Of a DNA stretch of 64,000 nucleotides, positions 46,703 through 54,885 are shown piece after piece. The stretch comes from Halobacillus campisalis (lineage in GTDB: Bacteria > Bacillota > Bacilli > Bacillales > Halobacillaceae), in assembly GCF_030345335.1 (NCBI RefSeq), contig NZ_JAPVRC010000003.1, positions 124,001 through 188,000 on the forward strand, in the 5' to 3' direction. The first letter of the stretch is position 1, and each line of letters starts with the position of its first letter. A model generated the notes under the pieces. The model was not told the origin of the DNA and did no database searches. It saw only the letters and a list, made by a program, of their open reading frames with translations. Position numbers and translations under genes: made by a program.

Positions 46703-47839
46703 ATGCAGAATTGGTATCAAATCATCCCTAAAAATACAGGGTTAAGCTCATACATATGGATTATCTTTTGCTTACTTCCTTTCTTTTTCATTTTCAGGTC
46801 GTCTTCCCTCACTGAAATATTCTTCGGAATCTTTATGATTCTGCTATTTTTCCTATCTTACCGGCTGTCGTTCATTTCAAACAGCAGCATGGTGTACGTA
46901 TGGGTCAGCATAGAAATGGCGATCAGCATAATGATGACGCTTCTCTTCGGCTACATTTATTTTTCTTTATTCCTCGCATTCTTCATAGGGAATATTCAAA
47001 GACTGTCTGGTTTTCTCACCTTGTATATCGTTCATGTCGTGACGACGATTGGCTCCATTGCTCTTGTGTTTTTCATACAAAACGAAGCACTTTTCCCACA
47101 GCTTCCGTTCGTCATCATCTGTTTGATTGGTGTGGTACTACTGCCATTCACGATGTATTATCGCATCAAACGCGAAAAGCTCGAAGGACAGCTGGAAGAT
47201 GCGAATGAAAAGATCTCAGAGCTTATGGTCATAGAGGAAAGAGAACGGATTGCCCGTGATCTTCATGACACGCTCGGTCAAAAACTATCATTAATTGGAT
47301 TAAAAAGTGATTTAGCTGGGAAATTAATGGATAGAAACCCCGATGCAGCTCAAAATGAAATTCAGGATATCCGCCAAACGGCCAGGACGGCATTGAAAGA
47401 AGTGCGGGAAATGGTTTCGAATATGAGAGGCGCTAAATTGGAAGATGAACTCCTGCACGTCCGACAAATTTTAGAAGCGGCAGAAATGGAGTTTGCTATA
47501 GAAGGGGATCCAGCTCTTTCCAACACTCCTCTACTGGTAGAAAATGTTCTAAGCATGTGTTTGAAAGAAGCTGTCACGAATGTGGTGAAGCACAGTCAGG
47601 CTTCTTCGTGCCATATCGGCATTGAACAACTGCCTAATGAAGTGCTCCTCACCATCAAAGATGACGGTGTCGGCATATCCGCAAAGGTCGATACTTATAA
47701 AGGTCATGGACTTCAAGGGATGCGGGAGCGTCTCGAATTTGTGAACGGAAGTTTGGACATCTACAATGCCAGCGGAACAACATTGAATATTCATGTACCT
47801 AACGTAATCCAACAAACTAAACAGGAGGGGTCGATGTGA
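46703..47839 (+). CDS. desK: Membrane thermosensor histidine kinase DesK
   Basis: A 378-residue kinase with five membrane segments in the first 155 residues, a coiled linker (IKREKLEGQLEDANEKISEL), the HisKA_3 box ERERIARDLHDTLGQKLSL with the phosphorylated His, and an ATPase domain ending in GHGLQGMRERLEFVNGSL. It senses membrane thickening in the cold and phosphorylates DesR. ATG 46703 follows AAAGGAG; an earlier ATG at 46643 lies inside the des terminator. Its end overlaps desR by four bases (GTGA). Confidence 0.94.
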   Translation: MQNWYQIIPKNTGLSSYIWIIFCLLPFFFIFRSSSLTEIFFGIFMILLFFLSYRLSFISNSSMVYVWVSIEMAISIMMTLLFGYIYFSLFLAFFIGNIQRLSGFLTLYIVHVVTTIGSIALVFFIQNEALFPQLPFVIICLIGVVLLPFTMYYRIKREKLEGQLEDANEKISELMVIEERERIARDLHDTLGQKLSLIGLKSDLAGKLMDRNPDAAQNEIQDIRQTARTALKEVREMVSNMRGAKLEDELLHVRQILEAAEMEFAIEGDPALSNTPLLVENVLSMCLKEAVTNVVKHSQASSCHIGIEQLPNEVLLTIKDDGVGISAKVDTYKGHGLQGMRERLEFVNGSLDIYNASGTTLNIHVPNVIQQTKQEGSM

Positions 47840-48435
47840 TACGTATCGTCATTGCAGAGGATCAGCGAATGCTGCTTGGGGCTTTAGGCTCGCTGTTAGA
47901 TTTAGAAGAAGATATGGAAGTGGTCGGAACTGCAAATAATGGTGAAGAAGCCATCGACCTCGTAAAACAGCTCGAGCCCGACATCTGTATCATGGATATT
48001 GAAATGCCTTTGAAAAACGGACTCGATGCTGCCGAAGAACTAAAATCGCACTCTTGCAAAATTATTATACTGACGACGTTCGCGCGTGCAGGTTACTTTG
48101 AACGGGCTCAAAAAGCGCGGGTGAGTGGGTATTTGTTAAAAGACAGTCCCAGCGAAGACTTGGCCAACTCCATCCGAACGATTATGGAAGGTCAACGTAT
48201 CTTCGCCCCTGAATTGGTGGATATGGCATTCGGGAACGAAAATCCTTTGACCGAACGGGAAAAACAAGTCGTCCAGCTTATGGCGGACGGGAAAAACACG
48301 AAAGAGATTTCTTCTCAACTCTACATCACTACGGGCACGGTAAGGAACTACATCTCAGTCATCCTCGATAAGCTCGAAGTAAGCAACCGAATTGAAGCCA
48401 TTTCCCGAATGAAGGAAAAAGGATGGTTCAAATAA
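47836..48435 (+). CDS. desR: Response regulator DesR
   Basis: A 199-residue NarL/LuxR-type regulator. The receiver has the phosphorylated Asp54 in CIMDIEMPLKNG and acidic pocket residues at EDQ (8-10). The C-terminal helix-turn-helix reads LTEREKQVVQLMADGKNTKE and LYITTGTVRNYIS. Phosphorylated DesR activates des. The start is GTG 47836 with AGGAGGGG inside the end of desK, implying coupling. Confidence 0.95.
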   Translation: MIRIVIAEDQRMLLGALGSLLDLEEDMEVVGTANNGEEAIDLVKQLEPDICIMDIEMPLKNGLDAAEELKSHSCKIIILTTFARAGYFERAQKARVSGYLLKDSPSEDLANSIRTIMEGQRIFAPELVDMAFGNENPLTEREKQVVQLMADGKNTKEISSQLYITTGTVRNYISVILDKLEVSNRIEAISRMKEKGWFK

Positions 48436-48466
48436 AAAGCAGCCGATGACCGTTGGCTGCTTTTTT
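48434..48466 (+). terminator. Terminator of desKR
   Basis: AAAGCAGCC pairs with GGCTGCTTT around GATGACCGTT, followed by a T-run. Confidence 0.9.
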
Positions 48467-48536
48467 CAATGCTGATATTCATGTAATCTCCCTAATGTGG
48501 AAGACTCCGTTTCGAGATGATTGAATTGATTAGACT

Positions 48537-48707
48537 GTTTCCGTTATGTTTAACAGCGGGTAGAGCTCCGGGAAATCACTCCCTTTCCGTGGGAGCGCAG
48601 TGAGCTTCCTCGGACGTGCCGTCCTCCGGGATCTCACCAAGCACTCTCTTCCCACAGGAGTCTCGCGATTTCCCGGAGTTCTTTACGATTATTAGTAGAA
48701 CGGAAAC
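48537..48707 (-). repeat. 168-bp palindromic element, copy I (minus orientation)
   Basis: Outer ends GTTTCCGTT (48537-48545) and AACGGAAAC (48699-48707) match exactly; arms GAGCTCCGGGAAATC and GATTTCCCGGAGTTC pair with a wobble. It forms an inverted pair with copy J in an 843-base gap between convergent genes. Between the two copies (48708-49021) I see no gene. Confidence 0.92.
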
Positions 48708-49021
48708 TCCAATGACGGGAATGCAGCACTTAAGAAGCGTGTAAAACCCTAATCTCAAAGGGCACTTTCAACATGGCTAGTGGAAGACGTACATCAACTC
48801 CACACATACGTGGGAGTCATAACCAAGTAATTAGCAGAATGAATAAACTTAAACGCTTGAGATGAGTACCACGCTTGTTCTGAATGTTTACTGAGCTGTA
48901 CCCTCAATAAAATACGAACATTAATGGCATCACACTGATTGTCGTGACGTAGCAGGTCTTTTGAGTCAGTACGCCAAATTTTCAGAGGCAGGAATCGAAA
49001 AGGCGCTCTTTTTTAAAGGGA

Positions 49022-49191
49022 GGGGTCGTTTATTCCATTCTAGTGGGTTGGTCGAGAAACTGCGAGACTCCCGCGGGAGAAGGGGCTAGGCAAGATCCCA
49101 CAGGGCGTTAGCCCGAGGAAGCTTGACAGCTCCCCCGCAGGAAAGCGAGTTGTTTCTCGACCAACCCTGCACTCTTTATCATAACGAACCC
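49022..49191 (+). repeat. 168-bp palindromic element, copy J (plus orientation)
   Basis: Outer ends GGGGTCGTT and AACGAACCC; arms GGGTTGGTCGAGAAAC and GTTTCTCGACCAACCC are perfectly complementary and unlike those of any other copy. The core is standard (GCGAGACTCCCGCGGGAGA, GATCCCACAGGGCGTTAGCCC, GGAAAGCGAG). Confidence 0.92.
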
Positions 49192-49278
49192 TTTTACCTC
49201 AGTCTAGCGTCTTCAACACTGCCATACAGTTGAATTAATCTCTTATGAGAATCAACAATTACCTATCAAACACCTTTT

Positions 49279-50529
49279 TTATTCATTCTCGTATTGTTCG
49301 AGCATAATGATTCGTTCCATCATCGTCGGATGACCATACCTTAAGTATTTAACTAGTAATGGAGGGTTCACTTCACTTCTTCCATTGATCGTAAGCTGCT
49401 GGAATGAACCGATGGCTGCTTCTTTATCGGACATCATCTCGATGGCATAGTTATCTGCGGCTTTTTCCGCTTGACGTGAAACCGCTAATTCTACAGGCGT
49501 CGAAACAAACGTCAAAACAGTTAGCAATAAGAACAAAATGGGGAGGGAAGTGATATCCTCCACACTTTTCACTCCGAATGCTCCTCCCCACCTGCGGACG
49601 ACGATATGGATCAGGCGGTACGTCAAATATAGTCCGACAAAACTTGAAAGAATCACCCCTGCCAAGTTCATGTACAAATGATTCATTACGTAATGGCCGA
49701 TTTCATGCGCCATGATGAAGAGAGTTTCATTATCGTCAAGCCGATTTAAGGTCGTATCCCATAAGACAATCCGCAAATTAGACCCTATACCATTTACATA
49801 AGCGTTCATCGCATTCGTTTTCTCTGACATATCAACTTCATATACACGATCCGCCGGAATTTCAGCTTCATCTGCCAGGGCGAGAATCTTCTCTTCAAGC
49901 TCTGGATTCTTTAACTCGGTAAATTCATTGTACAGGGGATCAATGAGCACAGGCTGGATGTACATCATAAAGGCAAAAAACGGGATGAGTAACAGCCAGG
50001 AATAGAGCCACCAACGTTTCGGGGCTTTATTTATAAGGAAATAAAGGACTGAAATAAGGATAGCCATAATTAAGAACCCGACCCAGAAGCTGATCAGCTC
50101 ATCTCTCATCCAGCTGGAAAAGGTTTGGGTGGAAATTCCGTAACGACCTGATAATTGGTAACCCAAGTAGTCGAGGGGAAAACTGATCAGCCAGACGACC
50201 GTCGACAATAACAATACATACAGCGGTACTGTTATAAATTTAACCCGCTCACTGAAATTCTTGAATATAGCTGACCATCCAAAAATCAGAACCCCTAAAT
50301 AAATAAGGGCTTCTACCGGGATGCCTATGAAGAAAAGAAGGTTTCGATATTTCGAATACTCTTCACTCAGCGCCATTTCCGATGCGGTCATGAACGTTGC
50401 AGGGTCTGCAGCCGTTCCCTCGAAGGCCTCAGGGACGCCAGGAGTCGTCCAATGAAACAAATATAAGTACACAAGGAGCGTATAAATCGGAAATCCAATG
50501 ACGGTGCCCCAAATAAACCGCTTTTTCAT
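49279..50529 (-). CDS. M48 family membrane zinc metalloprotease (Ste24/CAAX-protease type)
   Basis: A 416-residue protein with about five membrane segments before the catalytic part. The zinc site is MAHEIGHYVMNH with a downstream Glu in AEKAADNYAIE. The N-terminal half and NAMNAYVNGIGSNLRIVLWD are typical of the Ste24 branch. The active site faces the membrane or cytoplasm; in bacteria it is thought to take part in membrane protein quality control. ATG 50529 follows GGGGGAGGACATT; the ATG-like start 15 bases upstream overlaps it. Single gene. Confidence 0.92.
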   Translation of the reverse strand: MKKRFIWGTVIGFPIYTLLVYLYLFHWTTPGVPEAFEGTAADPATFMTASEMALSEEYSKYRNLLFFIGIPVEALIYLGVLIFGWSAIFKNFSERVKFITVPLYVLLLSTVVWLISFPLDYLGYQLSGRYGISTQTFSSWMRDELISFWVGFLIMAILISVLYFLINKAPKRWWLYSWLLLIPFFAFMMYIQPVLIDPLYNEFTELKNPELEEKILALADEAEIPADRVYEVDMSEKTNAMNAYVNGIGSNLRIVLWDTTLNRLDDNETLFIMAHEIGHYVMNHLYMNLAGVILSSFVGLYLTYRLIHIVVRRWGGAFGVKSVEDITSLPILFLLLTVLTFVSTPVELAVSRQAEKAADNYAIEMMSDKEAAIGSFQQLTINGRSEVNPPLLVKYLRYGHPTMMERIIMLEQYENE

Positions 50530-50671
50530 AATGTCCTCCCCCATTTTGTCCTTTCTTTTACTTGTACGAGCTATCCTCTTATTTATACCATTTTTTCGAA
50601 ATATATGAGCGGACGAAACATGGGAGGGGTATGGTTACTTGGCAATTAAGTTTGAACTCACACAAAAAGAA

Positions 50672-50699
50672 AACTCAGAGCCATAAAGAACTCTGAGTT
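50672..50699 (-). terminator. Terminator of the YihY gene
   Basis: AACTCAGAG pairs with CTCTGAGTT around a CCATAAAGAA loop; the minus strand continues with TTTTCTTTTT. Confidence 0.85.
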
Positions 50700-50732
50700 G
50701 TTTGCGGTTGTTATTTAGCTGTTCTCGACTGA

Positions 50733-51569
50733 TTAAGCTACCTGCCTGGCTCTTTCTTTTTTCTTTCGATGACGGACGACATTGATTTCAGCGCCGACCA
50801 TCAAAATGATTCCTGTGATAAAGAACCATAACATGAGGATAATGATACCCCCTAAACTTCCATACGTCGCTGAGTAATTTGCAAAATTACTTACGTAAAA
50901 AGAGAATGCCAGGGATATGAGCTGCCATAAGATCGCTGTAATAATGGCGCCCGGAAGAATTTCTTTAAAAGGGAACGACTTATTTGGCGCAAAGTGATAG
51001 AGAGCCATTAACGTGAGCGACATTACAAAGATACTGATTACCCAGCGGAGCACCTGGAACAGACCGATCGTTTGAGCGGGCAGATTCAGAAAGTCACTGA
51101 GCATAGAGATGATGACGTCACCGAAGATTGGTAAGGCTAAAGCTACTGCAATCGCTATGATCATACCGATTGTAAGAAAAATAGACATCAAACGGACTTT
51201 GATGAATGAACGTGTTTCTTCGACATTATAAGCGATATTCGAAGCCTGAATAAAGGCGTTCACACCATTTGAAGCCGACCATAATGTACCAAGAATACCG
51301 ACCGTCAATAACCCGCCATTGGGTGTCTCAACGAGGTTCACGATATTTTCCTGGAAAATGTCAGCTGCGCCGCCCGGAAGAATATTCTGCATGAAATTCA
51401 TAGCCTCTTCAGCACTAATATTTAAATAAGGTAATATCGATAATAGCAGAATGACTAATGGAAATATAGCTAATAAATAATAATAAGCTTGCGCTGCACC
51501 TAATAAAGGAACGTTATCCTTCTGGAATTCAGCGAAAACCTCTTTTGCGTAATTGATGAGCTTCTTCAT
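50733..51569 (-). CDS. YihY/BrkB family membrane protein
   Basis: A 278-residue protein with six hydrophobic segments. The family pattern is visible in NVPLLGAAQAYYYLLAIFPL, GILGTLWSASNGVNAFIQAS and FAPNKSFPFKEILPGAIITA. Once misnamed as ribonuclease BN; the true function is unknown, possibly transport. ATG 51569 has GAGGAGG upstream. It ends in a basic tail (RHRKKKERARQVA) on the inside. Homologous to B. subtilis YfkH in size. Confidence 0.9.
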   Translation of the reverse strand: MKKLINYAKEVFAEFQKDNVPLLGAAQAYYYLLAIFPLVILLLSILPYLNISAEEAMNFMQNILPGGAADIFQENIVNLVETPNGGLLTVGILGTLWSASNGVNAFIQASNIAYNVEETRSFIKVRLMSIFLTIGMIIAIAVALALPIFGDVIISMLSDFLNLPAQTIGLFQVLRWVISIFVMSLTLMALYHFAPNKSFPFKEILPGAIITAILWQLISLAFSFYVSNFANYSATYGSLGGIIILMLWFFITGIILMVGAEINVVRHRKKKERARQVA

Positions 51570-51715
51570 AAAAAAGGGTACCTCCTCTAACCGATTGTAT
51601 TGGTCTATCCCCTTTTCCACTGCATTTATAACCTAAAATTGTAAAAGAAACATCCACAGTTTATTCCGAGTAATATACTGTGTATAATAAGTTTTATAAA
51701 GAAAGGGGTGCCTGT

Positions 51716-52123
51716 ATGCGTATTCCAAAACCACTTGTACAAATGAATCAGCTGTTTATTGTCACAACTGTTCTACTCGGGCTGATTTTTCAGCCGAACC
51801 TCTTAATGATCCCTTTTTTAATAGGTGCATATACTTTGGCAACTAAAAAAAATCCTGTCATGGCGGCTGGCAAACGTTTTTTAAAGAAACCTTTTGATCA
51901 ATATGTACCAGAAGACCGCGACCAGCAATTATTCAATCAGTGGATCGCCACCATCTGTTTAGGTGCTGCTCTCCTATCTTTCAATGCCGGCTGGGCAGCA
52001 GCAGGATATGTCTTCAGCTTACTTGTTGTGGCTGCGGCAGGTTTAGCTTTAGCCGGTTTTTGTATCGGCTGTACCATTCGTTACCGCTATATGATGTGGA
52101 AGCATAAGCGAGCTCATTCTTAA
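51716..52123 (+). CDS. DUF4395-type small membrane protein
   Basis: A 135-residue protein starting MRIPKPLVQMNQLFIVTTVL, with two close N-terminal hydrophobic segments and two more near the C-terminus, separated by a polar part (KRFLKKPFDQYVPEDRDQQL). The pattern fits the DUF4395 family, of unknown function. ATG 51716 follows AAAGGGGTG. It is divergent from yihY with 146 bases between and has its own terminator. Confidence 0.72.
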   Translation: MRIPKPLVQMNQLFIVTTVLLGLIFQPNLLMIPFLIGAYTLATKKNPVMAAGKRFLKKPFDQYVPEDRDQQLFNQWIATICLGAALLSFNAGWAAAGYVFSLLVVAAAGLALAGFCIGCTIRYRYMMWKHKRAHS

Positions 52124-52124
52124 T

Positions 52125-52163
52125 AAAAGCCTCAACTGTCCAATCGACTGTTGAGGCTTGTTT
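52125..52163. terminator. Bidirectional terminator
   Basis: AAGCCTCAAC pairs with GTTGAGGCTT, with flanking A and T runs; it serves the DUF4395 gene and the convergent DUF3006 gene. Confidence 0.87.
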
Positions 52164-52168
52164 GTGCA

Positions 52169-52432
52169 TTATTCTCGTTTAAACTTACTTCCCTGACTTC
52201 TTTTTTTAAGTCGGTCCCGCTTACTTTTCACTTTCTGCTCTTGTGCAAGTGCAAATTCTGGGTCTACTTTAAGGGAAGTGATCTTATCATTTTCGATCGT
52301 CACTTCGAACCAATCATGTGGCTTGCTGCCTTCAGGAAGCTCATTTTTATTTAAAATAAACTCTTGAGTGTTTTCTTCAACTAATAAGACAGCATATTGA
52401 TTTTCTTCGATTCGATCTAATACAGCCTTCAT
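52169..52432 (-). CDS. DUF3006-type small protein
   Basis: An 87-residue cytoplasmic protein: KAVLDRIEENQYAVLLVEEN and WFEVTIENDKIT fit the small beta-rich DUF3006 family, followed by a Lys/Arg-rich tail. It starts three bases after the stop of the beta-lactamase-fold lipoprotein gene and is thus co-transcribed; this pairing recurs in Bacillaceae. Function unknown. Confidence 0.8.
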   Translation of the reverse strand: MKAVLDRIEENQYAVLLVEENTQEFILNKNELPEGSKPHDWFEVTIENDKITSLKVDPEFALAQEQKVKSKRDRLKKRSQGSKFKRE

Positions 52433-52435
52433 TGA

Positions 52436-53782
52436 TTACCCTCCTGTACATGCGACACCCTGCGCTTTGATTTCATCGATTCGCGCAGGACCTATGCCGC
52501 TGATTTTTGTTAAATCATCGATGGATTGATAAGGTCTCAGCTCTATTAAATCTTCCGCTCGGGCTGGTCCTATTTGTGTAATCTCCTGCAGTTCTTCAAC
52601 GGATGCATGATTAATGTCGACGCACCCCTCGATTTCAGATTCGGATTCCGTCACTGGTTCTTCTTCGGTCTCCTGTTCACTTTCTGATCTGGAATCGTCC
52701 GGGGGCGTCACGGTACCCTCTTCTTTTGTTGCCACGTGATAACTTTCCCCATCAGTAGTCACTTCAACCGTTCCATGGACATCCGTACCATAAAGATCAA
52801 TCCCTGCGTCCTCCACCCGGTTGATGACCTCCGCGTTTGGATGACCGTATTGATTGTCTGCACCCGCACTGTAAATAGCCACCTCAGGACTTACCGCGTC
52901 TAAAAAAGAAGAGCTTGTAGAGGTAGAAGATCCATGATGCCCCAGCTGTAAGATGTCAGCTTCAACATTAGAAGACCCACTCAGCATGGCCGCTTCATCA
53001 TCGACTTCCGCGTCCCCGGTAAATACAAAGCCGGTATCACCATAAGACATTTTTAAAGAGATCGATTCTTTATTGGTGTTACCTGTTATGCTATCTGGAT
53101 AAAGCACATCAACTTCTAATGGACCGATGTCAAAAGCGTCTCCCGCCTGCGGTTCCTCGTATTCAGCTCCGGAAGCTTCTATCGCATCAAGGACGCGATC
53201 GTAAGTATCAGACGTACTTTCATTTCCCGACATCCACACCTCTTCGACATCAAATTGTTCAATCACTTGATCGAGTTGTCCAATGTGATCAGCATCCGGG
53301 TGGGTAGCGATCGCTATATCTATTTGATCGACCTGGCGACTATGTAAATAGTTGACCACGTTATCACTATTCCAGTTTCCTGCGTCAATCAATATATGGA
53401 CCTGCTGGCCAGCGTCTTCAAACTCAAACAGTGTAGCGTCTGCTTGTCCGACATCAATATAATGAGCCGTTAATTCAGAAGTCACTTCTTTTGCGTCAGG
53501 CTCTTCTTCCTCTGTGCTGACTTCGTGAGCTTCCTCTTCCTCTGCCGTGTTCTGTTCAGACCCCTCTTCAGCTTCCGTTTCTTTCTCGTTTTCACCCTCT
53601 GTTTCGTTGTCGTTCGATTCATCACTTTCTTTAGGAAGTTCATCCTCGTTTGCCACTTCTTCTGAAGACGTCTGTTCGTCGGAGTCTGGTTCATCTGCCG
53701 TGCTCGTAAACTCCTGGCCGCACCCTCCTGCTAAGAAGATGATGAATACACTAAAGACTATAAAAATTACATTTCTGACCAT
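52436..53782 (-). CDS. Lipoprotein with ComEC-like metallo-beta-lactamase domain and helix-hairpin-helix tail
   Basis: A 448-residue exported protein. The lipobox LAGGC gives a lipid-anchored Cys21; residues 25-102 are an Asp/Glu/Ser linker. The hydrolase domain (about 105-340) has HPDADH (161-166), DAGNWN and LGHHGSSTSTSS, the metal ligands seen in the ComEC C-terminal nuclease-like domain. After a second acidic linker, two helix-hairpin-helix DNA-binding motifs end the protein (ITQIGPARAEDLIE, ISGIGPARIDEIK), like ComEA. A surface DNase that binds and cuts DNA is a reasonable guess. ATG 53782 has GGAGGTG. Confidence 0.88.
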   Translation of the reverse strand: MVRNVIFIVFSVFIIFLAGGCGQEFTSTADEPDSDEQTSSEEVANEDELPKESDESNDNETEGENEKETEAEEGSEQNTAEEEEAHEVSTEEEEPDAKEVTSELTAHYIDVGQADATLFEFEDAGQQVHILIDAGNWNSDNVVNYLHSRQVDQIDIAIATHPDADHIGQLDQVIEQFDVEEVWMSGNESTSDTYDRVLDAIEASGAEYEEPQAGDAFDIGPLEVDVLYPDSITGNTNKESISLKMSYGDTGFVFTGDAEVDDEAAMLSGSSNVEADILQLGHHGSSTSTSSSFLDAVSPEVAIYSAGADNQYGHPNAEVINRVEDAGIDLYGTDVHGTVEVTTDGESYHVATKEEGTVTPPDDSRSESEQETEEEPVTESESEIEGCVDINHASVEELQEITQIGPARAEDLIELRPYQSIDDLTKISGIGPARIDEIKAQGVACTGG

Positions 53783-53884
53783 GCCGCACCTCCTATTTCT
53801 TCTATTTTACCATAGGAAAAGTTGATATTTCCCGACTACAGAGAGATGGACTTTTCAAAAAACCGGTTCGTTTATTGAAGCTGG

Positions 53885-54049
53885 TCCGTCATCGTGATGA
53901 GTGGAAAGTGGTTTTAGGAATGGACTCGCTTTCCGTGGGAGTGCAGTGAGCTTCCTCAGACTGCCGCCTTCCGGGATCTCACCAATCACTCTTTTCCCAC
54001 AGGAGTCTCGCCCATTCCTAAAACCACCTAACTTATATTAATTGACGGA
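53885..54049 (-). repeat. 168-bp palindromic element, copy K (minus orientation)
   Basis: Outer ends TCCGTCA and TGACGGA; arms AGTGGTTTTAGGAATG and CATTCCTAAAACCACCT. It is nearly identical to copies B and M. It pairs with copy L in the 1.1-kb gap 53783-54885. Confidence 0.92.
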
Positions 54050-54343
54050 ACTAAGAAATGAGAAGAAGGAAGTTCTTACGTACCTCCATTCGTAAAAAGT
54101 AAATTAGTCAGGTACATGAACAACCCCAAACACCGAAGGATTACTATAAAGCTTCAGCCTGTTTTTCTTAAAGGAGTCAGGAGCTTTCTAACTTTTCTTT
54201 CTAAAGAAGAGTAATATTATTAAAGGAATTGAGGGTCTTTTTTCCATAATCAATGTAGAGTTAGGAATCCACAATGGTAAGCTTTTAATAGGGTGGTCTG
54301 ACATGCTGCAACGGAAGTTTTCGTACCACTTAATCGTCGCAAG

Positions 54344-54670
54344 AAGGTCCGGGAAATTGCGAGACTCCTTTTGTGAAAGTGGAAGCGCTTCGTTCAGCGG
54401 CGTATGGACTGGACTGAGCTGACGGAGATAAAGGAAACACGAAGAACGGAGTGATTCGATGTTGACTTATCGCACAGAAGTGAAGGAAGTCTCAGTAGCC
54501 GCTAAGCGCTGGAGCTGGATAGTCCCCACATGAAATTTATGAACTGGTTTAGGATCTAGACTAATCTACGTGTAAGTGATGGGAAAAAAGTACAGGGTGA
54601 GATCCCGGAGGGCGTTAGCCCGAGGAAGCTCACCGTACGCCCATGGAAAGCGAGTGATTTCCCGGACCTT
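54344..54670 (+). repeat. 168-bp palindromic element, copy L, split by an insertion
   Basis: The left half (AAGGTCCGGGAAATTGCGAG then ACTCCTT) and right half (from about 54584: GGTGAGATCCCGGAGGGCG ... GGAAAGCGAGTGATTTCC then CGGACCTT) form one copy whose arms AAGGTCCGGGAAAT and ATTTCCCGGACCTT are complementary. About 200 bases holding a family 2 repeat lie between, inside the conserved CTCCTGTGGGA segment. Confidence 0.85.
54367..54545 (+). repeat. Repeat family 2, copy b, nested in copy L
   Basis: It starts TTTTGTGAAAGTGGAAGCGC, continues GGCGTATGGACTGGACTGAG, AAAGGAAACACGAAGAACGG and GTGATTCGATG, and ends near CGCTAAGCGCTGGAGCTGGA. Parts recur at 27287, 40193 and 42889. It contains no open frame of note. 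Confidence 0.75.
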
Positions 54671-54727
54671 CCACCACTATTATTGTGACGGAAGCAGCCC
54701 GATTACCTCGAAACTGAGTCTTCAAGA

Positions 54728-54800
54728 ATAGGGAGCTTATATGAATATCAACACGGAAATTTTACAGAGTCTTTCATGCTAAATTTTTCGTACCATGACA
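54728..54800 (+). repeat. Unit U downstream of copy L
   Basis: AATAGGGAGCTTATATGAAT, ATCAACACGGAAATTTTACA and GAGTCTTTCATGCT recur beside copies G and E, more weakly beside A, and in reverse beside M (57926-57968). It is a conserved flank rather than an independent repeat, since it is always on the outer side of a copy. Confidence 0.65.
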
Positions 54801-54842
54801 TATGACAATATAAAAGTCTGGATTGAATTAAAGAAAGATTAT

Positions 54843-54877
54843 AAAAAAGCTGCCTTCTCCGAATTGAGAAGGCAGCT
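54843..54877 (-). terminator. Terminator of the homocysteine methyltransferase gene
   Basis: AGCTGCCTTCTC pairs with GAGAAGGCAGCT around CGAATT; a T-run follows on the minus strand. Confidence 0.9.
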
Positions 54878-54885
54878 ATACATAA

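Noticed and set aside
48576-48758. Sixty-codon frame across copy I
   Set aside because: It is the translation of the palindromic repeat, without ribosome binding site or conserved protein family.
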